DNA of 55,918 nt from an uncultured Bacteroides sp. (GCF_902491285.1 NZ_CABUHK010000028.1:1-55918); one strand, 5' to 3'. Counted from the first letter of the stretch, positions 33,483-45,924 are shown. The notes: generated from the sequence alone by a model not told the origin. Numbers and translations are program-made.

Positions 33483-33530
33483 AATAAAAAGAAACGCTCC
33501 CAGTATGAATGGAAGCGTTGTCTTTATCAT
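33483..33530 (-). terminator. terminator after the HicAB pair
   Basis: The same stem-loop sequence as 30644-30689 with one substitution and a two-base difference in the A run. It follows the HicB stop codon by 16 bases on the minus strand. Confidence 0.75.
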
Positions 33531-33545
33531 GTTTTCAATCAACAC

Positions 33546-33893
33546 TTAAATAGCCAAATCATTTTCTAGCTCTTTTGATACAGCTCTATTAATAAATTCA
33601 TTAATAGTCGTACCTGCATTGGCTGCTGCCATCGCCACCATTCCATGAAGGTCGGACGGCATACGGACAATGAGTTTCCCACTATAAGGTTTAGCAGGTT
33701 CCACTCCACGATCTTTGCAACTTGCAAGATAATCATCAATAGCACCTTCAAAATCACTTTTCAATTCACCGATGGTTTCACCCTCGTAGGTGATGCTATC
33801 TTTTCTAAGACCAAGAACCTTGCCGAACAAACAATTATCTTCTTCGCTATATTCCACGCTACCTGAATAGCCTTTGTACTTTAACTGTCCCAT
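33546..33893 (-). CDS. hicB: HicB-family antitoxin
   Basis: A 115-residue antitoxin. Residues 1-65 form the degenerate RNase H-like HicB domain (GYSGSVEYSEEDNCLFGKVLGL, ITYEGETIGELKSDFEGAIDDYLASCKDRG). The C-terminus is a ribbon-helix-helix type DNA-binding segment (KLIVRMPSDLHGMVAMAAANAG, TTINEFINRAVSKEL). It lies 2 bases after the HicA gene. It should bind the palindrome in the shared promoter. Confidence 0.9.
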   Translation of the reverse strand: MGQLKYKGYSGSVEYSEEDNCLFGKVLGLRKDSITYEGETIGELKSDFEGAIDDYLASCKDRGVEPAKPYSGKLIVRMPSDLHGMVAMAAANAGTTINEFINRAVSKELENDLAI

Positions 33894-33895
33894 AA

Positions 33896-34189
33896 CTACT
33901 TTGCTTTTTGTTCTTTACTCTGTTCATACTTCTCAATCAGCTTATTTTCACGAATGTAGACTAGTAATTGCTTCATTACATATCCTTTCATTATGTTTGA
34001 TGGATGAGGTTTGTGCATAATATATGAATCCTTTCCATCTGAACTGATGAATTCAACACGTGAACCGGACGTACTGCCTTTACTGCCCTCGTTATAGCCA
34101 AATAAACCGAACAAACGTTTCACTTCATCATACGTGAAGTCCTTGGGCAGCGTAAGGAAACGTTCTATAAGCTTTTCTTTTGTACCCAT
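33896..34189 (-). CDS. hicA: HicA-family mRNA interferase toxin
   Basis: A 97-residue toxin with a double-stranded-RNA-binding-like fold. Seen: LIERFLTLPKDFTYDEVKRLFGLFGY, GSTSGSRVEFI and the catalytic-His motif IMHKPHPSNIMKGYVMKQLL. It is somewhat longer than minimal HicA proteins at both ends, as in other Bacteroides members. It is the first gene of the pair, the usual HicAB order. Confidence 0.88.
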   Translation of the reverse strand: MGTKEKLIERFLTLPKDFTYDEVKRLFGLFGYNEGSKGSTSGSRVEFISSDGKDSYIMHKPHPSNIMKGYVMKQLLVYIRENKLIEKYEQSKEQKAK

Positions 34190-34207
34190 ATTTCATATTG
34201 GTTTACG

Positions 34208-34238
34208 CGAAGATACTAAATTTAGTATCATATACAAG
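34208..34238 (-). promoter_or_regulatory. hicAB promoter with 18-base palindromic operator
   Basis: A perfect palindrome GATACTAAATTTAGTATC occupies 34212-34229. On the minus strand a weak -7 TATCTTCG (34208-34215) and CTTG (34235-34238), 19 bases apart, flank it, so bound HicB would block the promoter. This is the expected autoregulation of the family. Confidence 0.65.
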
Positions 34239-34422
34239 CTATTATTATGTTTTTTATTCATCAATACCCATATTTAACATACATGCAAAACAAGCGAAAA
34301 TCATTTGAGTGCAATAGCATTCATTAGTAATGAACGATTTTATATATTTTCGCTCATTACTAATGAGAGCTTTTACTTCTTTCCATTCGTTTCTAATGAA
34401 GGTCTCTATATCTTTACAATAA

Positions 34423-34548
34423 ATTTCCGCACTTAATGCCTATAGCCTCACCGAAGGAATAATTCTGACTGATGACGAAACTGAGGAAATAACTATCGAC
34501 AACAAAAAAATACATGTAATTCCTATATGGAGATGGCTATTAAAATAG
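34423..34548 (+). pseudogene. C-terminal remnant of an unidentified protein
   Basis: Forty-one codons without a start, reading ISALNAYSLTEGIILTDDET and ending IDNKKIHVIPIWRWLLK before a stop. The ending looks like a natural C-terminus of a globular protein (perhaps an ATPase of the DUF4143 kind), but I cannot name it. The stretch from 34190 to 34653 otherwise holds only inverted repeats: TCATTAGTAATGA at about 34319-34331 and its inverse further right, and the element below. Confidence 0.4.
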
Positions 34549-34623
34549 TGACGCTATCCCACCAACATAGTGACGGTATGTGCTCAGGATAGCGTCACTA
34601 TCCCGGGCACATACCGTCACTAT
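34545..34623. repeat. interleaved double inverted repeat (pseudoknot-like order)
   Basis: Four segments in the order A, B, A', B'. A (34545-34559, ATAGTGACGCTATCC) pairs perfectly with A' (34587-34601). B (34567-34583, ATAGTGACGGTATGTGC) pairs perfectly with B' (34607-34623). Spacers are 7, 3 and 5 bases. A and B also share ATAGTGACG. Confidence 0.9.
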
Positions 34624-34653
34624 ATTTAAACCGAATATTTCCGGCTGTTTTCC

Positions 34654-35349
34654 TTAGTTTCCGCGCTGTGTAGGCAGGGTAAATTCCTGCGAATCGCAAA
34701 TCATTCCGTTCTCGTCCGCCACTGCTACACGGAAAGTCACTTCACCGTCTTTCAGTCTTTCGCCCGCATGAATCGAGGCAGTGTATCGGATACCTTCGCC
34801 CGGAAGGATTTCCTCTATCATCACCGAAGGAGAGATGCCGAGATGTTTCACCTTTCCGACCGTTTCTACGACAGGAACCACATTATATACGGGCTTCCGG
34901 CCTTCGTTCATAATTTCAAAGATTATCTTACTGTTCTCCCCTGCATCAATCACATGACTGCGGTTATCATCAATAAAACGAATCCTGCGCAATTTCAGTT
35001 GGGTAAGCGGGCGCTGAACCTGCTGCGGCTGTTTCTTGTATTTCTGAACACGGACTTCACGCACCTCAGGAACGTAGGCGTCATCTTCTATCGGGTCTTG
35101 TTTAGGTGCAGTCAACGCGCCTCCGATAGCTGCCCCGGCAATGGTTCCTACAATATTTCCGATGGCAGAACCACGGTAACCGCCGCGCCAGCCACGATTA
35201 TTATCTCCGATAAGTCCACCTATCGAACCACCCAGACTGCCTCCGATAGAAGCACCTGCCATGATAGCTCCCGGATTCCCCATACGCCCCGACGCACATC
35301 CGCTCAAAATCAAGGCGGAAAGCAAAATTACTGTTAGTTGTTTCTTCAT
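34654..35349 (-). CDS. glycine-zipper lipoprotein
   Basis: A 231-residue predicted lipoprotein (MKKQLTVILLSALILSGC, Cys18). Residues 25-85 form a Gly-zipper membrane-inserting segment (GAIMAGASIGGSLGGSIGGL, GTIAGAAIGGAL). The C-terminal half resembles a CARDB/immunoglobulin-like fold (IRFIDDNRSHVIDAGENSKI, NEGRKPVYNVVPVVETVGKV). Such proteins sit at the inner face of the outer membrane; the function is unknown. It starts 27 bases after the helicase gene and is probably co-transcribed with it. Confidence 0.8.
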   Translation of the reverse strand: MKKQLTVILLSALILSGCASGRMGNPGAIMAGASIGGSLGGSIGGLIGDNNRGWRGGYRGSAIGNIVGTIAGAAIGGALTAPKQDPIEDDAYVPEVREVRVQKYKKQPQQVQRPLTQLKLRRIRFIDDNRSHVIDAGENSKIIFEIMNEGRKPVYNVVPVVETVGKVKHLGISPSVMIEEILPGEGIRYTASIHAGERLKDGEVTFRVAVADENGMICDSQEFTLPTQRGN

Positions 35350-35376
35350 GAACCTCTCTATTTAGTGTTACTTTTC

Positions 35377-37758
35377 TTATTCTACCACTTTAAAACGAGC
35401 GAAACGCAATAATAGTTGTTTGTCACCCGCATTTTTAAAATGGATGGTGGCTTTCGCATTATCTCCCGTTCCTTCTACTTTCATCACTTCTCCCAGTCCG
35501 AAACGTTCGTGCTCTATCATTTGTCCGGCTTGCACTCCTGCCACCGATGCAGAGCCGGAAGACGATACCTGAGTTCCCCCACTGCTACCTACCGCACTTA
35601 CCTTCTTCAAGTTTCTCGGCACACTGGGAGCTATTATCTGCGTTTTCGGCCGTTCGCGCTGTTCAGAAGAAGAAGAAGAAGTACTTCCAAAAGGTGCACG
35701 TGACGGAGAAGCAGAACGGGTAAATCCGCCTTCTATCTCCCTGCGGAAACGTCCCGCACCTTCATCCACCAAGCGGCTGACTCCCGCCTCATGCGGCATC
35801 CGCAAATAATGAACATCAATATCACGCAAGAAACGGCTGGGACTTCCAAACTCCATCTTTCCGTAACGGAAACGGGTTTTGGCAAACGACAGATAACAAT
35901 GTTCTTCCGCACGGGTAATAGCCACATAAAACAAACGACGCTCCTCTTCCAACGCACGTGGCGAATCTCCTACCATGCCGCTAGGGAACAGGTTTTCTTC
36001 CAGACCGACCACAAACACGTTCTTAAATTCCAATCCCTTAGCGGAATGAACGGTCATTAAAGTTATCTTTTCCCCGTCATCCGCCTTATCGGAGTCCTGA
36101 TCGGTAAGCAATGAAATTTCCGAAAGGAAATCAGTTAGGGATATATTCGGATTGCCTTCTTCCTGCCGTAAAGCACAAAAATCGTTCATACCGTTTACCA
36201 ACTCTTCAATGTTTTCCTTGCGGCTCAAATTCTCAGGAGAAGTGTCTTGACAGACATCATTGATAATGCCGGATTGACGGATAATATCCGTTCCAATCTC
36301 GTATGCGTTTTTTTCTGCCTGTTCGGTAATAAAGCCTTCTATCAACTCACGGAAACCTTGAAGTTTCGCATGTGTCCCTTTGTTGATATTCAAACCATAG
36401 CTCAACGGCTCACAAAGCGCTGCCCACAGGCTGACTCCATTATCGGTGGCTGCCGATATTATCTTGCCGACGGTAGTATCTCCGATACCGCGGGCAGGAT
36501 AATTGATGATACGCTTGAACGCTTCTTCGTCATTCGGATTCACCACCAGCCGGAAATAAGCGATAACGTCTTTTATCTCCTTTCGTTGATAGAAGGAAAG
36601 TCCACCGTAAATCTTATAAGGCATCGTCCGCTTCCGAAGAGCTTCCTCAAAAATACGGCTTTGCGCATTCGTACGATACAGAATGGCAAAGTCAGCATAA
36701 CCGTAATCGTGTTCACGGCGCAGTTCGGCTATCTTATTCGCCACAATATCACCCTCTTCGACATCACTGTATGCCTGGAACACACCGATAGCTTCCCCTT
36801 TCTCCTTCTCTGAGAATACGGCTTTCCGTATCTGACGTTCGTTCTTCTCAATCAGGCTGTTGGCAGCGCAGACAATGGTCTGTGTGGAACGGTAATTCTG
36901 CTCCAGTTTGAAGACTTTCGTATTAGGATAGATTTTCGTAAAATAAAGGATATTGTCGATATCCGCCCCACGGAAAGAATAGATACTTTGCGCGTCATCC
37001 CCTACGACACAGACACGCTGGTTCTCTTTGGTCAGTTGCAGGACAATACTATGTTGGGCATAGTTGGTATCCTGATACTCGTCCACGAGCACATAGCGGA
37101 ACTGCTCCCGATAGCGGGCGAGCACATCCGGAAAATCACGGAACAGAATATAGGTATATACCAGCAAGTCATCGAAATCCATGGCTCCCGCCTGGCGGCA
37201 TCTTTCCCAATAACGGGTATAAATGTCACGGATAGCGGGCATCTTGGCTGCCATATCGCCTTCGTACGCTTCCTTATTGGCAGCATATCCCGTCGGAGTG
37301 ACCAGGTGGTTCTTGGCATTGGAGATGCGGGATTGCACGACTCCCGGCTTATAGGTCTTTTCGTCAAGCCCCATTTCCTTGATGATGGAACGGAGCAGAC
37401 TCTTACTATCAGCGGTATCATAAATAGTAAACTGGGAAGTAAATCCGATATACTGCGCTTCGGCACGAAGGATACGGGAGAAAATGGAATGGAAAGTCCC
37501 CATCCACAAATAACGTGCCCGCTCCATACCTACCTGGCGGGCAATACGTTCTTTCATCTCACGGGCTGCCTTATTGGTAAAGGTCAGCGCAAGGATGTTC
37601 CACGGATTGTAACCGTTCTCCAGCAAATAGGCAATTTTATAAGTCAATACGCGCGTCTTCCCCGAACCCGCACCGGCTATCACCAGTGAAGGCCCGTCGT
37701 TGTAAGTCACTGCTGCACACTGACTCTCATTCAATTCCTCTATATAATTGGTATTCAT
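35377..37758 (-). CDS. uvrD: UvrD/PcrA-type DNA helicase
   Basis: A 793-residue superfamily 1A helicase for repair and replication conflicts. Seen: Q motif and start MNTNYIEELNESQCAAV, Walker A GAGSGKT, Walker B VLVDEYQDTNYAQ, VVGDDAQSIYSFRGAD, QNYRSTQTIV, YRTNAQSRIFEEAL, and motif V VHSAKGLEFKNVFVVGLEENLFP. The C-terminus has a Tudor-like RNA-polymerase-binding fold (MIEHERFGLGEVMKVEGTGD), as in PcrA. A TTG at 37821 was rejected: the -7 box at 37824-37831 places the transcript start about there. The symbol pcrA would be equally fair. Confidence 0.93.
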   Translation of the reverse strand: MNTNYIEELNESQCAAVTYNDGPSLVIAGAGSGKTRVLTYKIAYLLENGYNPWNILALTFTNKAAREMKERIARQVGMERARYLWMGTFHSIFSRILRAEAQYIGFTSQFTIYDTADSKSLLRSIIKEMGLDEKTYKPGVVQSRISNAKNHLVTPTGYAANKEAYEGDMAAKMPAIRDIYTRYWERCRQAGAMDFDDLLVYTYILFRDFPDVLARYREQFRYVLVDEYQDTNYAQHSIVLQLTKENQRVCVVGDDAQSIYSFRGADIDNILYFTKIYPNTKVFKLEQNYRSTQTIVCAANSLIEKNERQIRKAVFSEKEKGEAIGVFQAYSDVEEGDIVANKIAELRREHDYGYADFAILYRTNAQSRIFEEALRKRTMPYKIYGGLSFYQRKEIKDVIAYFRLVVNPNDEEAFKRIINYPARGIGDTTVGKIISAATDNGVSLWAALCEPLSYGLNINKGTHAKLQGFRELIEGFITEQAEKNAYEIGTDIIRQSGIINDVCQDTSPENLSRKENIEELVNGMNDFCALRQEEGNPNISLTDFLSEISLLTDQDSDKADDGEKITLMTVHSAKGLEFKNVFVVGLEENLFPSGMVGDSPRALEEERRLFYVAITRAEEHCYLSFAKTRFRYGKMEFGSPSRFLRDIDVHYLRMPHEAGVSRLVDEGAGRFRREIEGGFTRSASPSRAPFGSTSSSSSEQRERPKTQIIAPSVPRNLKKVSAVGSSGGTQVSSSGSASVAGVQAGQMIEHERFGLGEVMKVEGTGDNAKATIHFKNAGDKQLLLRFARFKVVE

Positions 37759-37823
37759 AAACAGCATTATAAAAACAATGTAGTTTTTTAACAAACTCTT
37801 GGCGTTCAATTTTGTTCTCAATA

Positions 37824-37831
37824 CAAAAGTA
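37824..37831 (-). promoter_or_regulatory. -7 box of the helicase gene
   Basis: The minus strand reads TACTTTTG, matching TAnnTTTG, 65 bases before the chosen start. No clear -33 TTTG. Confidence 0.45.
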
Positions 37832-37905
37832 TAATATTCATTCGAGAATGAAGGTATTTTTACGATTTTTCATCACTAACTATTTTAACCTAACCCCCAA
37901 AAGCA

Positions 37906-39645
37906 ATGAAAAGAGGTATATTTTTATCGATTATTTTGAGTTTAGCCCTGGTCGCCTGTATTCCACAGGCCATGGCACAGAAGCAGAGCCGCATGGAAAA
38001 GCTGCTCAGATATCTGAATGATAACGACGCTGACAAATGGCAGAAAAACCGAGAAAAGGTAGACGATGAAACGCAGGCATATTATGCTGAGGAACTGGAA
38101 CTGCTGGATGTCCTCAACGAACTGTGGAACAACCAAAGCGAACAGGCTGCTACCAATTATTTCGGATGCTACGAGAAGGCAGCCAAATCCTACTTCCCCA
38201 ACATCTGTGAAGAGGAGAAAATTCAGATTTCCAACGTACAGGACAAAGCGGAGCAATCTATTATCTACATATTAGAGGCTTCGAAAGACCGGATTCCGTT
38301 CAGCCGGACATTAATGGACAGTATCCGTTCAAGCGGCTATCCGGCAGACTCCGCCCTGACGCAGAAGATACGGGATATCCGCGAAATGGCATTACTGGAA
38401 GGCATGCTGAAAGCACCTGCACCCGGCATTTATCAGATGTATATGGCGGAATATCCGAACGGGAAGTTCGTCTCCCAAATCAATGCCGCCGAAAACAAAC
38501 GGCTCTACCAGATTGTGAAAAGCAATCCTACACCGGAGAATTTCAAGGCTTTCTTTGATAATCCCGCCATGCAGAAATTCTTCACGGACAAGGATACCCG
38601 TCCATTCCTGGCTGAAGTCCAAGCGTTATATGACAATTACCTGTTCCATAGCATCGACAGCCTGCGGGAAGGAGGAAATGCGACCGCCATCCGGCAAATT
38701 ATTGACGACTACAAACGTACTCCTTATCTGGATGCCACGGCGCGCAAGCATCTGAATGACCTAGAGTATCTCAGTGAGAAAGCGGATTTTGAGCTTTTGA
38801 AGCCGGCTATCGTCAGTTCCGAATCTTTGGATCTGCTGCAGGAATTTCTGAGTACGCATAAATACAAAGAATTCCGCGACCAAGCCAATGCGTTGCGGAC
38901 GCCGTTTATCCTGCAAGCAATCGTCTCCACTCCTACATCTGTGAAATATTATAACGCGGGACGACTGATAAAGTCTGCCGAAAACGACAGCACAGGAAAT
39001 ATTTCGACCACTTATTCGTACGACGATAAAGGGCAGCTCGTCTCCACCCTCGCACTGACCATGAAAAACGGGCAGGCAAGCAATGAGATACAAACAAACA
39101 GATTATATGACCCGCAGGGGCATTGTATCTTTGAAGTGCAGACGAATCCGAAAACCAAGACGGACATTTACCGACGGACACGCCGCATCGGTACCGATGG
39201 AAGCATCGAGAGCGATTCCCTTAAATATACGGACGGAAGACTTATTATCAGCACTTATGACAAGCAAGGATTACTGACCGAAGCCAAAGAATACAACAAA
39301 AACGGGGAACTCCAGACATACACTGCGAACAAATATGATGACAAAGGCAGACTGGTCGCATCGCAACATCAGAACCTGCTTTTCGCCAACTCCCCCGACC
39401 AGATTATCTCACAAAAAGAGGCTTACGAGTATGATAAATACGGTTATCTGACACAGATTGTCTACCAGCGGATTATGGGCAACAACCAGAAAACGTCCGG
39501 CTGCCTGACCTGCCTGTACGATAAATACGGGAACCGTATTGATGGAAATTCTTACTACGAATATGACAATACGGGACAATGGATTTGCCGCACGAACCGC
39601 GACAACCCGCAAGCAGTGGAACGGATACAGTATATTTATAAATAA
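37906..39645 (+). CDS. secreted protein with YD-like C-terminal repeats
   Basis: A 579-residue exported protein of unknown function. Seen: a Sec signal (MKRGIFLSIILSLALVACIP, cleavage near AMA-Q); a long helical region (30-340) with irregular helical repeats (NPTPENFKAFFDNPAMQKFF, ESLDLLQEFLSTHKYKEF); then about ten YD/RHS-like beta repeats (YSYDDKGQLVSTL, STYDKQGLLTEAKEY, KYDDKGRLVASQ, YEYDKYGYLTQI). This pattern occurs in Bacteroides surface or periplasmic proteins of uncertain role. The gene diverges from the helicase and is followed by superoxide dismutase without a clear terminator. Confidence 0.8.
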   Translation: MKRGIFLSIILSLALVACIPQAMAQKQSRMEKLLRYLNDNDADKWQKNREKVDDETQAYYAEELELLDVLNELWNNQSEQAATNYFGCYEKAAKSYFPNICEEEKIQISNVQDKAEQSIIYILEASKDRIPFSRTLMDSIRSSGYPADSALTQKIRDIREMALLEGMLKAPAPGIYQMYMAEYPNGKFVSQINAAENKRLYQIVKSNPTPENFKAFFDNPAMQKFFTDKDTRPFLAEVQALYDNYLFHSIDSLREGGNATAIRQIIDDYKRTPYLDATARKHLNDLEYLSEKADFELLKPAIVSSESLDLLQEFLSTHKYKEFRDQANALRTPFILQAIVSTPTSVKYYNAGRLIKSAENDSTGNISTTYSYDDKGQLVSTLALTMKNGQASNEIQTNRLYDPQGHCIFEVQTNPKTKTDIYRRTRRIGTDGSIESDSLKYTDGRLIISTYDKQGLLTEAKEYNKNGELQTYTANKYDDKGRLVASQHQNLLFANSPDQIISQKEAYEYDKYGYLTQIVYQRIMGNNQKTSGCLTCLYDKYGNRIDGNSYYEYDNTGQWICRTNRDNPQAVERIQYIYK

Positions 39646-39756
39646 AATAAGATACTGTGAACATTTTGCAGAAGGCTTCTGTTATTATAGTATAACAAGC
39701 CAATTAAAACTTGTAACATTATGAATACTATATTAATGTCTTTAATTATGATGACC

Positions 39757-40338
39757 ATGACTTACGAAATGCCTAAACTTCCTTACGCAAACAATGCGTT
39801 GGAACCTGTAATCAGTCAGCAAACAATAGATTTCCATTACGGAAAACATCTACAAACGTATGTAAATAATCTGAATAGCCTCGTGCCCGGAACAGAATAT
39901 GAAGGTAAAACGGTAGAAGAAATCGTTGCAGCCGCACCGGATGGAGCTATATTCAATAACGCCGGACAAGTATTGAACCACAACCTGTATTTCCTGCAAT
40001 TTGCACCGAAACCCTCAAAGAAGGAACCGACAGGCAAACTGGGAGAAGCTATCAAACGCGACTTCGGCAGCTTTGAAAACTTCAAGAAAGAGTTCAACGC
40101 AGCAGCAGTAGGATTGTTCGGTTCGGGATGGGCATGGCTGTCCGTTGATAAGAACGGCAAACTGCACATCACCAAAGAAGGAAACGGCAGCAATCCTGTA
40201 CGTGCCGGATTGAAACCGCTTCTCGGATTCGATGTGTGGGAACACTCTTATTATCTGGATTACCAAAACCGCCGTGCCGACCACGTCAACGCGCTGTGGA
40301 ATATCATCGACTGGGATGTGGTTGAAAAAAGGATGTAA
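39757..40338 (+). CDS. sodB: superoxide dismutase (Fe/Mn)
   Basis: A 193-residue enzyme that dismutates superoxide in the cytoplasm. Seen: the B. fragilis-like start MTYEMPKLPYANNALEPVIS; metal ligands His27 (FHYGKH), a second His in VLNHNLYF, and Asp and His in DVWEHSYYLDYQ; and the cambialistic-type FGSGWAWL. The frame is open upstream to an ATG at 39721 (MNTILMSLIMM), but the known family length and start favour 39757. A small palindrome CAGAAG-G-CTTCTG (39669-39681) and TTATA-g-TATAA (39685-39695) upstream could be regulator sites; no consensus -7 was found. Confidence 0.95.
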   Translation: MTYEMPKLPYANNALEPVISQQTIDFHYGKHLQTYVNNLNSLVPGTEYEGKTVEEIVAAAPDGAIFNNAGQVLNHNLYFLQFAPKPSKKEPTGKLGEAIKRDFGSFENFKKEFNAAAVGLFGSGWAWLSVDKNGKLHITKEGNGSNPVRAGLKPLLGFDVWEHSYYLDYQNRRADHVNALWNIIDWDVVEKRM

Positions 40339-40369
40339 CCGGATTGACTGACTAAACTATACTAATGAA

Positions 40370-40404
40370 AAGGTCGTTGTGAAAATCACAGCGGCCTTTT
40401 TTTT
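40370..40404 (+). terminator. terminator of the superoxide dismutase gene
   Basis: A 13-base stem AAGGTCGTTGTGA / TCACAGCGGCCTT with a 3-base loop is followed by eight T. Confidence 0.85.
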
Positions 40405-40561
40405 GTATAAGAATAAATATATGGATTGACAAAGACCATAAGAATGGCGCGCGATTTGTTTTTTCATCCAATCAAAAAAAGGGAACCGGAAGAAAAATGA
40501 AAAAAAATCTGCTGATTTAGTGTTTTTCTGTTTCTTTTTCGCTTACTTTGCTCCCGTAAAG

Positions 40562-40640
40562 ACAAAGGGGTGCCCCATGAGGGGCTGAGATTATACCCTA
40601 GGAACCTGAGGCAGTTAGCACTGACGTAGGGATTGTGTTT
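40562..40640 (+). promoter_or_regulatory. TPP (THI-box) riboswitch of the thiamine operon
   Basis: All conserved blocks of the thiamine pyrophosphate aptamer are present in order: AGGGGTGCC, GGGGCTGAGATTATACCC, GGAACCTGAGGCAGTTAGCACTGACGTAGGGA in part at 40601-40632. It lies about 70 bases before thiS. A weak -7-like TTACTTTG at 40543-40550 would start the transcript just before it. The stretch after the aptamer shows no obvious terminator stem, which fits control of translation start. Confidence 0.93.
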
Positions 40641-40709
40641 CTTCTTATCGCCTTTCTATAAAAGCACGCTCTTTGTATTTACTTTCAACTTATTTATTCT
40701 GATAGGACA

Positions 40710-40910
40710 ATGAAAGTACAAGTGAACAACAAAGAGGTGGAAACGACTCCCGGCTCTACCCTTACACAACTGACAGCGCAACTCGAATTTCCGGTTCAAG
40801 GCATCGCTATCGCCGTAAACAACAAAATGATTCCCCGCACCGAGTGGGAACGTTTCACGCTTCATGAGAACGATAACCTGGTAATTATCAAAGCTGCTTG
40901 CGGGGGATAA
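40710..40910 (+). CDS. thiS: sulfur carrier protein ThiS
   Basis: A 66-residue ubiquitin-fold carrier. It ends in the required CGG (AACGG-type end KAACGG), whose terminal Gly is adenylylated by ThiF and thiocarboxylated to bring sulfur to the thiazole ring. It is the first gene after the riboswitch; 4 bases separate it from thiE. Confidence 0.95.
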   Translation: MKVQVNNKEVETTPGSTLTQLTAQLEFPVQGIAIAVNNKMIPRTEWERFTLHENDNLVIIKAACGG

Positions 40911-40914
40911 CGGA

Positions 40915-41532
40915 ATGGTCAGTCTACAATTTATCACGCATCAGACCGAACGGTATTCGTACCTCGAATCGGCACGCATGGCTCTCGAAGGTGGATGCAA
41001 ATGGATTCAACTACGCATGAAGGAAGCTCCTCTCGAAGAGGTGGAAGCTGTAGCCCTGCAACTGAAGCCGCTCTGCAAGGAGCACGAAGCCGTCTTAATT
41101 CTCGATGACCACGTCGAACTGGCAAAGAAGCTGGAAGTGGACGGTGTGCATCTGGGTAAGAAAGACATGCCCATCGACCAGGCACGACAAGTACTCGGAG
41201 AAGCCTTTATCATCGGCGGCACGGCAAATACATTCGAAGATGTCGTACAGCATTACCGCGCCGGAGCCGATTATCTCGGCATCGGCCCTTTCCGGTTTAC
41301 CACCACCAAAAAGAACCTTAGCCCTGTACTGGGCTTGGAAGGCTATGCCTCTATCATGTCGCAGATGAAAGAAGTGAATATCGAACTGCCCGTAGTGGCC
41401 ATCGGTGGAATTACCGCTGAGGATATTCCCGCTATCCTCCGTACAGGAGTCAACGGGATTGCCATGTCCGGCACGATTCTTCGGGCGGAGAATCCGGTAG
41501 CGGAAACACGCAGAATTTTAAGTAACTCATAA
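40915..41532 (+). CDS. thiE: thiamine-phosphate synthase ThiE
   Basis: A 205-residue TIM-barrel enzyme joining HMP-pyrophosphate to thiazole phosphate. Seen: CKWIQLRMKEAP, VLILDDHVELAKKLEVDGVHLGKKDM, and the phosphate-binding end VAIGGITAEDIPAILRTGVNGIAMSG. A second ThiE-like gene lies at the operon end. Confidence 0.94.
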   Translation: MVSLQFITHQTERYSYLESARMALEGGCKWIQLRMKEAPLEEVEAVALQLKPLCKEHEAVLILDDHVELAKKLEVDGVHLGKKDMPIDQARQVLGEAFIIGGTANTFEDVVQHYRAGADYLGIGPFRFTTTKKNLSPVLGLEGYASIMSQMKEVNIELPVVAIGGITAEDIPAILRTGVNGIAMSGTILRAENPVAETRRILSNS

Positions 41533-41565
41533 ATAAAAAACTATCATTCTAAAATTCCCAAAGAC

Positions 41566-45200
<3,635 letters not shown>

Positions 45201-45204
45201 GCGG

Positions 45205-45897
45205 ATGCGGTACGACAGGCAAATAATTCTTCCCGAAATCGGAGAAGAAGGTCAAAGAGAACTGCAAGAAGCCAAAGTGCTTATTGTAGGCGTGGGAGGG
45301 CTGGGCTCTCCCATAGCCCTTTACCTGGCGGGTGCCGGTGTGGGATATATCGGGCTGGTAGATGATGACAAGGTAAGCATCAGCAATCTGCAACGGCAAG
45401 TGCTTTATTCCGAAAAAGAGCTGGACAGGCCTAAGGCAGTTTGTGCGGCGGAACGGCTCTCTGCCCTTAACAGTGAAATCAAGGTACACCACTACCCCAC
45501 CCGGCTGACAGAGGAGAATGCCCGCGACATTATCCGGGAATACGACATGGTTGTGGATGGCTGCGACAACTTCGCCACACGTTATCTGATTAATGATATT
45601 TGTATCGAACAGGGAAAGCCGTACGTATACGGTGCTATCTGTGGTTTCGAAGGACAAGTTTCGGTATTCAATTATGGAAACCGGAAGAAAAGTTACCGCG
45701 ACCTTTATCCCGATGAAGAAGAAATGAAGCGGATGCCACCGCCACCTAAAGGCGTAATGGGAATAACTCCCGCTGTCGTAGGAAGCATTGAAGCTACAGA
45801 AGTCCTGAAAATAATCTGTGGTTTTGGCAACGTTTTAGCGGGCGAGCTATGGACTATTGACTTGCGGACATTGCAATCTAACAAATTTTCACTATAA
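45205..45897 (+). CDS. thiF: ThiF/MoeB/HesA-type adenylyltransferase
   Basis: A 230-residue E1-like enzyme expected to adenylylate the ThiS C-terminus. Seen: MRYDRQIILPEIGEEGQREL, the ATP loop VGVGGLGSP, LVDDDKVSISNLQRQVLY and DGCDNFATRYLINDIC. Oddity: the zinc-binding Cys quartet of most members is absent (the region that usually reads CxxC...CxxC is YRDLYPDEEEMKRMPPPPKG here). The ATG at 45205 is the family start; a longer frame inside thiH was rejected. It is 4 bases after thiH. Confidence 0.9.
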   Translation: MRYDRQIILPEIGEEGQRELQEAKVLIVGVGGLGSPIALYLAGAGVGYIGLVDDDKVSISNLQRQVLYSEKELDRPKAVCAAERLSALNSEIKVHHYPTRLTEENARDIIREYDMVVDGCDNFATRYLINDICIEQGKPYVYGAICGFEGQVSVFNYGNRKKSYRDLYPDEEEMKRMPPPPKGVMGITPAVVGSIEATEVLKIICGFGNVLAGELWTIDLRTLQSNKFSL

Positions 45898-45924
45898 ACG
45901 TTGGTTTGTGATATAGTTAATTAC

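Noticed and set aside
30644..33530. The Rpn/AAA unit as a composite transposon
   Set aside because: The flanking repeats are direct and act as terminators; no terminal inverted repeats, target duplication or complete transposase was seen. It is kept only as a possible recombination unit.
34319..34370. Inverted TCATTAGTAATGA copies as a CRISPR-like repeat
   Set aside because: Only two copies with no regular spacers were seen; they look like a simple palindromic pair.
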